From: Valencia hispanica
Taxonomy: Eukaryota > Chordata > Actinopteri > Cyprinodontiformes > Valenciidae
Assembly: GCA_963556495.2 (NCBI GenBank)
Contig: OY747712.1
Span: 28,431,735-28,495,734 of the forward strand
DNA: 64,000 nt
Direction: 5' to 3'
Shown: positions 13,219 to 23,442 of the stretch, piece by piece
Layout of the letters: the number at the start of each line of letters is the position of its first letter
Numbering within the stretch: the stretch's first letter is position 1
Translations under genes and position numbers: made by a program
Notes under the pieces: generated by a model
Told to the model about the DNA's origin: nothing
Databases searched by the model: none
Seen by the model: only the letters and a program-made list of their open reading frames with translations

Positions 13219-13518
13219 CTAAATTAATGTTGGGCATGTCCTATTCGAGCTAGGAGCTTGGAGAGACCCTGGAGAAACCCTGGGGCTTAAGAGGTTAAAG
13301 AAGTTAGAGTTAAGTTTTGGGGGTTTATATAAACTTAGAAATAGAGCTTTGTTAGGCTCATTTATCTGGGTGGCTAGGTATTTAAAAGAGTCAAATATGC
13401 CCAGGGATACCTTTTTAAAGTTCATTGAGTTATGAAAGATTGTGCCTACACCCCCACCTCGTCTGTATTTCCTGCTCTCGCTTAAGAAATTGTAGTTTGG
13501 AGGAATAGATTCTATCAA
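13219..13518 (-). pseudogene. L2-type endonuclease N-terminal fragment, copy 1
   Basis: 99 codons with PPNYNFLSESRKYRRGGGVG, TIFHNSMNFKKV and NEPNKALFLSLYKPPK, matching copy 3 residues at 61030-60830. It corresponds to the region of the AP-like endonuclease that carries the catalytic Glu in intact copies (SETWLDE), which lies upstream at about 13550 in a broken frame. The last codons already read piggyBac sequence (below 13294). Confidence 0.7.
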
Positions 13519-13954
13519 TACAGATGTTTTAGTATTTACATCTAGCCAGGTTTCTGATTAACAAAGGGCATGTATTTTATGTTCACTGATGAATTAATTG
13601 ATCATGAGTGACTTTCCTGATAAAGACCTAATATTTAATAAAGCTAACTTAAGTGGTTTGATAATCGGTAGCTGAACCTTCTGACAGGGGATCAATTTGA
13701 GATTTGTTTTATTATGAGCCTTTGGCTTTAGTTTTTTGTTTGCTCTTGCTTGTAATGACTTGAAAGATTTTTTTGGGGTGGCTGGACGACTTCTGGAAGA
13801 CGGTGGGAGTAGAATTACTGTTCGGTTCCCTTCAATATCAGATGTCCGTTATTACCAGTTGGGGCATGTGCGGAATATATCCAGTGTTAGTCTCAGAGGC
13901 CTGATGTAGTCCAAGTTTCGGTGTTAGTTGTGACCCAATTCTAAATTTGTGCTT

Positions 13955-14561
13955 TTAGTCTATCTGAGAAACTCTAAACGGAAAGTCATTAGGTGTTGAT
14001 GAGTCTGATGACATTAGGATACTTGAAGAACACTTTGCAGAGCAATGTACATCTTTACTCGCTGCTGGAAATGTTTGTTCTCTGTCAGTCCATGCAGCTG
14101 TCTGGGCTGGTGATATCAATGTTTGTTCTCTGATAGTATCCACAGACCGTGCTTTGAGGTCAGTCCTCGGGTGTTTTATCAAGTGTTTATTGAGATAACA
14201 GAAAATATTTGAGGTCAACAGTCTCAGTTCAGCTCTGTTGAGATAACGGTGGTTTGCCTTGAACAAGTGTTTTGCACATCCAAATATTTTAAAGTTATTA
14301 ATAAATGGGGTCGATTTTTCAACAGATTTTCTCATTTATGGAGCATGCAAAGCCTGCTGTACCATCATTTCCTTCAGGGACTGGTCTGCTGATAAATATG
14401 TTTATGTTAGGTTTATCAAGACTCTGTAGTAGATCAGAGTCTGTATTGAGAATTTCTGATTGTGTTTTGGCTACATCATTTGCACCTGTGTGGATAATAG
14501 GCTTTTCCAGCTTAGGGTGTTGTTCTAAAATAGACTGGATTTTTTCTAATATTTCTCTCAC
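13955..14561 (-). pseudogene. L2-type ORF1 with SGNH-esterase-like domain, copy 1
   Basis: Two overlapping minus-strand frames. 14561-14319 encodes EKPIIHTGANDVAKTQSEIL and NINIFISRPVPEGND. 14335-13955 encodes STPFINNFKIFGCAKHLFKA and LNRAELRLLTSNIF. The blocks HTGAND, FISGPVP-like and the N-x-F-x-LF end are the conserved blocks II, III and V of SGNH hydrolases, known from ORF1 of CR1/L2 LINEs. The enzyme's role in retrotransposition is not settled. A frameshift near 14320 breaks it. Confidence 0.65.
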
Positions 14562-15335
14562 TGTATTCTTGGGGCAGCTGATAACCCTAGTATTCTGGCT
14601 ACAAAAATCTTCAATACCATTAATTCTATGATGTATGATGAGAACTTTAGCTGGGGGGGGTTCTTACTTTCTTATGTGTTCGCTTCATGTGGATTTCATC
14701 TGGTGGCCTTGACTGGTCCCAGGGGCTGCGTTGTCTTTCGGGGAACTGAGGGCTGCAAATCTGTTTCTCAGTGGTATTCCAGGGGGAGTGATATCTCTTG
14801 CTTTGGGTTGCAGTTTTTTTGCTTTTTCTTCCTCGGAGCAGAGAAAGCAGGTTTAGATTCAGTGCCCTTTATAGCCGGCCAGTCTACATCGAATTGTGAA
14901 TGGGGTGTTCTACCCGTTAAACGCCTTTTGGCTGAAGGAGTAGAATTGTTCTATGGCATCTGTGCGAGACTGTTGGACCGAGATAACACCTGGCTGCCAG
15001 GTTCTTCTTACCTGCGTGTAGTCATCGGTAAAGTTGTCTCATTACCATATCATGTGTTTAGATCAAAATTAATCTGAAGATGGTGTAACTTTGTCTCGAT
15101 TGTTTCAATTCTCGGGAGCAGTTTCTCAAAGTCCTCAGCCAAGCAAAATGCCCTTTTGGTAATCCACAGTCCTTCAGAAAGTAATCCAAAAAAAGAGATC
15201 CAGTCTAATACAGTGACTCCAGAGGCTGGATGTATAATGTAACTAAGAATAAAAGCTAAGAAAAGAAAATAACAAAAGAGAATAAGGCTAGAGATCAGGA
15301 GAGGTTGGGAGAGGCTGCTCCTCCTTCAGCAACCA

Positions 15336-18300
15336 GCAGGAGAGGAGCTGGTTATTAGTTGGTTAATTAGGCTTCTCGGGTATAGCTTACCTGCTGTAAA
15401 TGCTGAAATAAGAGTGATGTAACTTTCTTTTAGCCAGCTGACCAACAATGCACAGTAAGAAGGGGTGAAGGTCAGTGTAGTGTTACTCAGTTATCCAAAC
15501 ACCTAGAGAAAATGCTTTTCCCTCTGGAATTTTCTCTGGTGTCTCACTACATGGATTTTAACTGCAGGAATAGTGTGAGAAAAATTTAAGCTGTTTTGAG
15601 ACTGTAATTTTTTGAAAACTTCAGTATACCTTGATGGAAATAACCATCCCATGCTTACTGCAAAAACAGACTCAGGGTGAACTTTCTGAAATCTCTTCTT
15701 TTAGGATTGATTGATGTTGACTGTTATTTTTCACTTGTCAAATCATGAACTTCACACTGTTTGGAGAAAGTCTGATAGTTAAAAGTATTATCACTACTGC
15801 TGTTTTATCTCAGTGACTTAAAGATAAACACAGATTTGATTGATCCATACAAACAAAATACCTAAGAATTCTGCTCCTATAAGAGCTGACAGAATACGTG
15901 ATATTCAGCGTATACATTTCATATGATTAGCACCACCTGACTGCTAATTACACTACATTCATATGGGATAAAGTAGATGTAGTTTTTCCATTGAATGCCT
16001 CTAGACTGCATTTGGTTTGCAGTTTAGGGTTATAATTATGTCCACCTCTTTTCTGCGTCTCTACTTACCCGTGTCTAGGTATGAAATTCATGTAAAACCT
16101 GTCAGATGTGTTACTTGAGTTAATGAAAACTTGTCACTTTAAGTTTTATCAAACCATATTCAAACTATATTTGCCAAAGTTAAAGATTTGTTAATGTTTA
16201 TTTTACCACTAAAAATGACCAAACTCAGTGTCACAACAGCTGAATATGGCAACATTACTGAGAAAGCAAGTCTAAAACTCTCCATGCTAGTCACATCACA
16301 ACTTGCCAAAAACTGGCTCAAAAATAATATTAAAAACTGAAACAGAGGTGAGGCAATGAGGTATTGAATTACAAAGGGGTATTTCAGCAAAACAAATTCT
16401 GGGTTGGATAATAATAACATGTACTAATCAATATTCACACAAACTGTAAATGAAATATTAACTCAGTAAAGTGTGGTTGTTATGAGCACAATATGCCACA
16501 TGAAGTTTCGTATGGCAAGTATAGGACGTTTTTCTTTACAGTGATATAAATGGTTAGTTTTATTATGTATTTAACTTTTAAGGCAAACTAATTATTAAGT
16601 ATAAGTATATTTAATTTGTCATTTTAGTATTTACCCTTTAGTAAGTGACCTCAGAGGTTTTCATCATAATAAATATATATGGTGACACCAAGCCAATGGT
16701 CAGTGCCGTTCCACTGTGTGCAGCCGTCAATAAATTTGATCACTGTTATAGCCGTGGGGAGCCATTGGGGCAAACATTCAGCTAATCACCACCTCTGCAC
16801 TCAGAATAGCAATTTACTTCACAAAAGGAACCATAAACACAGATATTAAATCCACTCAAACTGAAAAGACGAGCCACTCCACTGGCCAGCAGTAAAGAGT
16901 TTGATAATTATCTGCTGTAGTTTGAGGACAATCGTTTTTAACGGTGCTCTTTATCTGCACCATGCTCGCTGACCTCTGCTGAACGCCGTTTTAGTTTGAT
17001 GATGTTATAAAAGAGACGTTCGGGTGACTGGGAGCAATCTGTAATCATTATCCCATCCTTTTGCCTTCTAATTCTTCCCTTATTGTTTCTACGTAAGTGT
17101 GGGAGTGAGGCTGGTAATAAAATGGGAGATAATAGCTGAAGGGCGCAGTCGTGTATCAAAATGCATTTTCAGTCGCTCCAGTTAAGAATGAAGCAGTAAA
17201 AAAAGGAAAACTGTAAAAATGATGGGTGGTGCATTAATTGCTGATAACACCGCTATGTTATACAACAGAAATTAAAAGTGACTTACTGTTAAGCTCAGCT
17301 TTATTACCACAAATGCTTTACCCTCGTCGCCCTAAGTGCCCCTGAGTTGTAACATCGATTGTATCTCTTTTCCATTGACATACTGTATTACAACAGACTT
17401 AGTTTCCCTGCTGTACTACTTCTTATCAGTAAAGGCTAGAGATTTAATTCCCATCAAATCTTTTCTCAGGTTGGTTCATCTAAAGTGCACATGTGTTGCA
17501 TCTGCGAGAGGTAAAGCAGAGAGGGACGCTCTTTTCCAAATGGGTGCTTGATGTAATCTGATAGGGAAGGCAGCTCCAATCGTTCAGGTTGGTGTGGGGC
17601 CTTATCAGATGTCGGGGTTCAAACAAGCTTTGTATCTGCTTCCTCTGAGATAGCAAGCAAAGCCACAGATCTCAGTTAGTAGCAAGATGTGGTATTTGGA
17701 GGAGGGCAGGTGGTGACAGTGTCCACCACTCAACAATGTCAATCATATACGGCAACTGACAACGACGCATGACATAGGTACTTATTGGGATACAACCTAT
17801 TACCACCCTAAGCTGTGGGTGAAAGTAGACTGACACGGAGATGCATCTTGAAGCATAAAAACTGTGAATGTTTTGGCAGTTTAGTCAGAAGAAAAACAAC
17901 TCTCAACTTTAAACTGCTTCTGTCTCTCAAAATTAATGAAATTTGCACAGTTGCTGGATTATAAACCAAATTTACAAGAAATCTAATGTTTGCCTGTTTT
18001 TAATTACCCAAAGAACAGCATAATTAATAGTTTTTAGTAGATTTTGTAGTGGATACAATTCAATTAAATGAAAACCTATACTTATACATTTCAATGCACT
18101 GAAATAAACATTGAAAAGTTAATTTATTTTGGTAATTCCACTCAAAAAGGGATACTCATACATCATATACCGTAGTTTTCTTACACACAGAATGATATAC
18201 TATTTCCTTCCACCTAATTTTTCACATGTTTCAGTTATTTTTATAGCTGAAATTAGAATATTACAGTGTGGGTGGGTGAAAGGTCCTGCTAAAATCGAAA

Positions 18301-18690
18301 TCACCATATCCATAAAGATTGTCTGCAGCATAAGGTCCTCTAAAATTTCTTGGTAGGCATCTACGCAAACTTTGGACTTGATAAAACACAGTGAATCCCC
18401 AGCATCGGATGACATGGTTCAACAATCCATTACCTCTCTAGACTGTAGAACCTTGCTATTTCTTTCTTAAAATGACTCTGAAACACTCAGCAATGTCAAG
18501 TACGTTTTCTCTTAAGTCTAGGTAAGATGCTTTAGACTTGTTTGAGTGGGTCAACATAAGGAATGAAACCCTACAGAGGATGGATGGGTATAGATAATGG
18601 ATAGATAAATGGAACAGTCAGCTTCTTTTCTTGTGATTTTCTCATTTGTAGGGGAGATGCAACAGTCAAGTCCTCACCATAACTGTTTAT
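15336..18690. other. Single-copy-looking non-coding DNA between two L2 copies
   Basis: No exon of tnr, no other gene and no clear repeat is recognised. The part at about 16680-17720 is of higher complexity and lower AT content than its surroundings, with GATAAG/CTTATC motifs (17605-17615, 17648), and could be conserved regulatory DNA. That is only a guess from base composition. Being upstream of the visible tnr exons, it is probably intronic. Confidence 0.4.
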
Positions 18691-19143
18691 ACCATAGGCA
18701 AGGCAAGGCAATTTTATTTGTATAGCACACTTTCAACAGCTGGGTAATTCAGGGTGCTTTACATGATTTGGTGATTTAAAAAAAAACACATAAAAGAAAC
18801 ACACATTACACATGATACACAATAAAGCAAGAGAAAGATCAAAAAAAGCAAGAGAGCATGAACACATTTCATACATATGACATCAAGCATTTACTCGAAG
18901 GGAATTCTAAACAGATGGGTTTTTAGTCTCAATTTAAAGCAGTTCAGAGTTTCAGCAGCTCTACGCTCGTCAGGAAGTCTGTTCCAGATAAGGTGAGCAT
19001 AAAAACAGAAAGCTGCTTCTCCATGTTTAGTTCTGAGTCTAGGGATGTTTAGTAGGCTAGAGTTGGAGGACCTGAGTGGTCTTGGTGGTTGGGACCGTGA
19101 CAACAGGTCTTCAACATATTTTGGTGCTAAGCCATGTAATGAT

Positions 19144-19998
19144 TTATAGACTAGTAGGAGTATTTTGAAGTCTAGTCTCTGAGCTACAGGGAGCCAGTGT
19201 AAGGACTGGGGTGATGTGCTCTACTTTCCTGGTTCTAGTGAGGACGCGAGCGGCAGCATTCTGTATAAGCTGCAGCTGTCTGATTGACTTTTTAGGCAGA
19301 CCTGTGAAGATGCTGTTGCAGTAAGCAATCCGACTAAAGATAAACGCATGGATGAGTTTGTCTAGGTCGTGTTGCAAAATCAGTCCTTTAATCCTAGAGA
19401 TGTTTTTCAGGTGATAGAACGCTGACCTTGTTATTGCCTTTATGTGACCCTGGAGTTTCAGGTCTGAGTCCATTACTACATCTAGGTTTTGAGTCTGATC
19501 AGTAGTTTCTAGCTGTATTAATTGAAGCTGTGTGCTGACCCTTGATTGTTCCTCCTTGGGTCCAAAAATAATCACTTCAGTTTTGTTTCTATTCAGCTTG
19601 AGAAAGTTATGGCACCTCCATTCATTTATTTGGTCAATGCATTGATTTAGGGTTTGAATGGGTTCAGAGTCACCTGGTGACATTGTAATGTAAAGCTGAG
19701 TGTCATCCGCGTAGTTATGGTAGCTAATGTTATTGGTCGCTATAATCTTGCCTAGTGGGAGCATGTAGATATTAAATAAGAGGGGCCCCAGGATAGAGCC
19801 CTGGGGCACTCCACATGTGATTTCTGTTCGTTCTGATGAAAAGTTTCCTATTGAAACATAGAAGTCCCTGTTCTTTAGGTAAGACTCGAACCAGACAAGT
19901 AGTGTACCAGAGAGTCCGACCCAGCTCTCCAGTCGTTCCAATAAAATATCATGATCAACAGTGACAAATGCTGCACTGAGGTCCAACAGAACCAGCAC
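19144..19998 (-). pseudogene. L2-type reverse transcriptase palm and C-terminus, copy 2
   Basis: 285-codon open frame. Motif A is [16 protein letters not shown] (the usual AFDTV is AFVTV, but the catalytic Asp of LDLS is kept), motif B is [20 protein letters not shown], and motif C is [12 protein letters not shown]. These are followed by [13 protein letters not shown] and the C-terminal region with [20 protein letters not shown]. It would copy LINE RNA at nicked target DNA. A stop separates it from the upstream half of ORF2 (20922-20041). Confidence 0.75.
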
Positions 19999-20040
19999 TG
20001 TGGTTCTTCCACAGTCCGAATTTATGCGGATGTCATTGAA

Positions 20041-20922
20041 TTATTTGACGAGGACAGTCTCGGTGCTGTGGTGAGTCCGGAAACCAGACTGAAAAACATC
20101 AAAATGGTTTGTCATTGTTATGAAGCCATTTACCTGCTGAAACACAGCTTTTTCAATAATCTTACTGATGAATGGAAGATTAGAGATTGGCCTGTAGTTC
20201 TGCAATAATGTGTTGTTCAGATTTGTCTTCTTTAGCAGTGGTTTAATAACTGCTGTTTTTAAAGCCTGAGGGAAGACACCTGATAGCAGGGATGAGTTCA
20301 CTATTTGAACAAGATCAGACACAATAACAGGAAGAACTTTCTTTAGAAAAGCTGTGGGTAGGATATCAAGACAGCAGGAGGAGGAGCTTAATTGGATAAT
20401 GATTTTTTCAAGGCTGTTCTGGTTTAATTCGTGGAATTCAGACATTTTCTCTACATTGTTATTGATTGGGGATGGCACTGGTTGTGGGTTCGATATTGAG
20501 GTACAGATTGACCGTTTAATTGTTAGAATCTTTTCAGTGAAAAAGCTGGCAAATTCATTGCAGGCCCTGGTAGAGTTTAGTTCAGGGGCTACTGTCACTA
20601 AAGGATTAGTTAGTCTTTCCACTGTTGCAAATAGGGTCCGTGAACTGTCCCCTAGAAAACGCTTTTTTATAGTGGTCTTACTGTGGCTGGATAATTTAGC
20701 AGAGATGGTACTTTCAAAGAAAATACAGAAATGGTCAGATAACGCAATATTAATTACAGAGATGTTGGAAATATTTACACCTTTGCTGATTATTAAGTCC
20801 AGGGTGTGTCCTCTATTGTGTGTTGGTTGTTTGACATGCTGGATCTGGCCGAAGTTGTGGAGAGTGTCATCTAATGTTTTTTGCTTGTCTATCCTGGGGG
20901 TTGTCGGTATGGTCCCCCACAA
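20041..20922 (-). pseudogene. In-frame deletion fusion of L2 endonuclease end to RT start, copy 2
   Basis: 293 codons. Residues 1-100 are the end of the endonuclease (THNRGHTLDLIISKGVNIS, then the catalytic ALSDHFCIFFEST). After RFLGDSS the frame continues directly into RTLFATVERLTNPLVTVAPE and the RT fingers (SLLSGVFPQALKTAVIKPLL, NYRPISNLPFISKIIEKAVF). In copy 3 about 370 bp lie between these two points. The deletion keeps the frame. Confidence 0.7.
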
Positions 20923-21164
20923 TGATTAGTTGGTCATAGTCGATACATATTACAGAAAGAAGGTAATTGAAATTAAGTTAAGTTAAGTTTTGGTGGTTTA
21001 TATAAACTTAGAAATAAAGCTTTGTTAGGCTCATTTATCTGGGTGGCTAGGTATTCAAAATAATCAAACGTGCCCAGAGTTACCTTTTTAAAGTTCATTG
21101 AGTTGTGAAAAATAGTGGCTACACCTCCACCTCGTCTGTATTTTCTGTTCTCGCTTAAGAAATT

Positions 21165-22361
21165 CTAATTTGGAGGAGACTCATTTGATGTGGCTGAGTC
21201 ACAGGAAGATGAAGACTTAATCTCTGATGGTTGTTTATCTGTTCGGTCCTGTGGTGTCATCATGACTTGCTGTTTTTGTTCTCTGATATCCATGGGCGCC
21301 TCAAGGTCAGCTTTTGGGAGCAAGTGTTTTGCTGTCTGATTTTGATAAGAGAAAATGTTTGCTGCTAACAGCCTTACTCCGGCCTTGTTAAGATAACGGC
21401 CTGCTTTGAACAGATGATTAGCACTTCCAAATACTTTGAAATTATTAATAAATGTGAACGACTTCTCAGCTGATTGTTTCTTCAACCATTTATGGAGCAT
21501 GCAGAGTCTGCTAAATCTTTCATCATTCCCTTCAGGGACTGGTCCGCTGATGAGGATGTTTACGTATTGTGTATCATGAGTAATGTGTGTTTCTTTTATG
21601 TGTTTTTTTTAAAATCACCAAATCATGTAAAGCACCTTGAATTACCCTGCTGTTGAAAGTGTGCTATACAAATAAAATTGCCTTGCCTTGCCTTGCCTAC
21701 GTTAAGTCCATCAAGTCTCTGTAGGAGATCAGAAAAGTCTCTCTTCAGAATCTCTGATTGTCTCATCGCGATATCTGCTGATCCAGCGTGAATGACGAGC
21801 TTTTCCAAAGCAGGATGTTGGTCCAAGATTTTAGGGATTTTTTCTGATATTTCTCTCACTGTATTTTTGTAGCAGCTATAAACTCTGGTGTTCTTGCTAC
21901 AAAAAGCCTCAATTCCATTAATTGATCCGTCTTGTGTGATAACAATCTTTGCTGGGGGGGGCTCTTACTTTGTTATGTGTCCATTTGATGCGGCTGGGTT
22001 TCACCTGGTGGCTTTGACTGGTCCCGGGGGCTGCGTCATCTTTCGGGGAACTCAAGGCTGCGAATCTGTTTTTCAGCGGTATTCCAGGTGGAGAAATATC
22101 TCCTGTTTTTGGCTGAAACCTCTTTTGTTTACTTTTAGCAGAAGCGGCAGGTCTGGGTTCAGAGCTTTCTCTGTGCTGGAGTTTCTTTAGTTTTTTCTTC
22201 CTCGGAGAACAGGCTGAGGTTGATGATTCCGTGCGTTTTAATGCTGGCCAGTCTTCATTAGAGTGCGGAGTTCTGCCGCTCAGGCACCTGTAGGGAGTCT
22301 CTGTGACACGGTTAGACCAATGTAACACCGGGCTGATAGGCTGTTCCCTGTTTGTATTCAA
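21165..22361 (-). pseudogene. L2-type ORF1, copy 2, split by an inserted LINE tail
   Basis: 22361-21918 encodes a basic N-terminal part (CSPRKKKLKKLQHRES, RFAALSSPKDDAAPGTSQSH). 21859-21702 encodes the first SGNH blocks (LVIHAGSADIAMRQSEILKR), cut by the insertion at 21565-21697. 21500-21165 continues with FTFINNFKVFGSANHLFKA and the Ser/Gln-rich end. It resembles the nucleic-acid-binding plus SGNH-hydrolase ORF1 of CR1/L2 elements. Confidence 0.65.
21565..21697 (+). mobile_element. 133-bp 5'-truncated L2 tail in antisense to its host copy
   Basis: This stretch is the reverse complement of the family's 3' end (compare 59100-59170), ending CTTGCCTTGCCTTGCC and containing AATAAA at about 21671. 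The four bases TACG occur at 21561-21564 and again at 21698-21701, so the interrupted sequence GTTTACGTTAAGTCC, intact in copy 3 at about 61866-61880, explains both flanks. Confidence 0.85.
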
Positions 22362-22851
22362 CGGTAAAGTTGTGTCATTTCATCCATAATTAGCATGGAG
22401 ATCAAAATTAATTTCCTGACAACGTAGCTTCGTTTCAATGCCCTCAATTCTGTGGAGCAGTTTTTCAAAATCCTCAGCTGAGCAAAAAGCCATGTTGATA
22501 AATCCATAAAAAAGTAATCCAAGAAGAGATCCGGTCTAATACAGTAACTCCAGGGTCTGGGTAGATAAAGTAACTAAGAAAAGGTTAAGAAAAGAAAACA
22601 AGAAAAGCAAACAGAAAATAAAATAAAGTGAAAGGATCTGGAGAGAGACAGAGAGGAGCTGCTCCTCCTTCAGCAGTCAGGCACAATTAGTGCTGACTGA
22701 TTAGTGCCACAATTAGACTATATTATAACATTTCTATCATAAACATGTTTCTTGTTCTCGCATAATGTTAATTTCTAAGAAGCAGAATTGTTTTTAAATG
22801 AACTATGAGATATTGTCTTTGACATGTTTTAAATTACATGTTTTTCGGCAG

Positions 22852-23013
22852 GTCTCGATAACATCCAGAAGATTGCTTCTCAGGGACGCTATGAATTGAG
22901 AATTGACATGAGGGATGGACAGGAATCCGTTTTTGCCACCTATGACAAATTTTCCATTGGAGATGCAAGAAATCTCTACAAGCTCAGGATAGGAGAATAC
23001 AATGGCACTGCTG
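22852..23013 (+). CDS. tnr: tenascin-R, antepenultimate visible coding exon (fibrinogen-like domain)
   Basis: The exon follows TTTTTCGGCAG and ends before GTGGGT, with phase 1 at both ends and 53 full codons between. It encodes [20 protein letters not shown], then [20 protein letters not shown] and [13 protein letters not shown], the middle of a fibrinogen C-terminal globe. The preceding exon should end in the W(L/I)G of DEFWLG and is not in the window. Tenascin-R is an extracellular-matrix glycoprotein of the nervous system made by oligodendrocytes and some neurons; it takes part in perineuronal nets and in binding contactin and sodium channels. Wording close to vertebrate TNR (GQE-, [14 protein letters not shown]) plus the final exon favour TNR over tenascin-C, -N or -X, by recall of the family. 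Confidence 0.9.
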
Positions 23014-23278
23014 GTGGGTGGTTTGTGGCATATACAACATTTTAAACATGTAGATCCTCAACACATGACTCTCAATTTTATTTAGAAAATGAAACCTATG
23101 GAAATTATTATTTTTTTATTTTAATTTTTATTCTACTGATGTCAAAAACTTGCCACATCACTCCTTCACATTTTCCACTTTATCTTTCCATTTATCTCTG
23201 TCAACATGACCATATGTCAAAATATCTCCGCTTACACTGATACTTAATGCTGTCTCTCCCACTCTTTCCTGATCACAG
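23014..23278 (+). other. tnr: tnr intron, short
   Basis: 265-bp phase-1 intron, GTGGGT to CACAG. The AT-rich body has no visible element. Confidence 0.85.
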
Positions 23279-23442
23279 GTGACTCTCTAAGCTACCATCA
23301 GGGTCGGCCATTCTCAACTAAAGACAGAGACAATGACATTGCTGTAACTAACTGTGCCTTGTCCTACAAAGGAGCCTGGTGGTACAAGAACTGCCACCGG
23401 GCCAACCTCAACGGAAAATATGGCGAGTCCAGACACAGTCAG
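23279..23442 (+). CDS. tnr: tenascin-R, penultimate coding exon (fibrinogen-like domain, Ca-binding loop region)
   Basis: The acceptor is TGATCACAG and the donor is CAG|GTATGT; the exon starts in phase 1 and ends in phase 0. It encodes [19 protein letters not shown], then [20 protein letters not shown] and [20 protein letters not shown] is the calcium-binding loop of fibrinogen-like domains. The two Cys of NCA and KNCH form the C-terminal disulphide, and GAWWY--CH-ANLNG is the family's signature segment. No stop or frameshift is seen, so the exon looks functional. Confidence 0.93.

Larger units (their letters stand above)
18691..22680 (-). mobile_element. L2-type LINE copy 2
   Basis: Starts at the 3' end with GGCAAGGCAAGGCAATTTTA (18698) and ends near 22680 with the family's 5' sequence. 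ORF1 lies at about 22361-21170 and ORF2 at 20922-19144, all on the minus strand. Relative to copy 3 it lacks segments near 20640 (about 370 bp, linker), 20912 (about 12 bp) and 21172 (about 480 bp, endonuclease start and ORF1 end). It has kept the RT palm that copy 3 lost. A 133-bp antisense tail of the same family sits in its ORF1 at 21565-21697. It lies about 170 bp before a tnr exon, presumably in the intron. Confidence 0.85.

Noticed and set aside
14628..15077. 149-codon plus-strand frame
   Set aside because: Antisense of L2 ORF1; the minus strand carries the recognisable protein.
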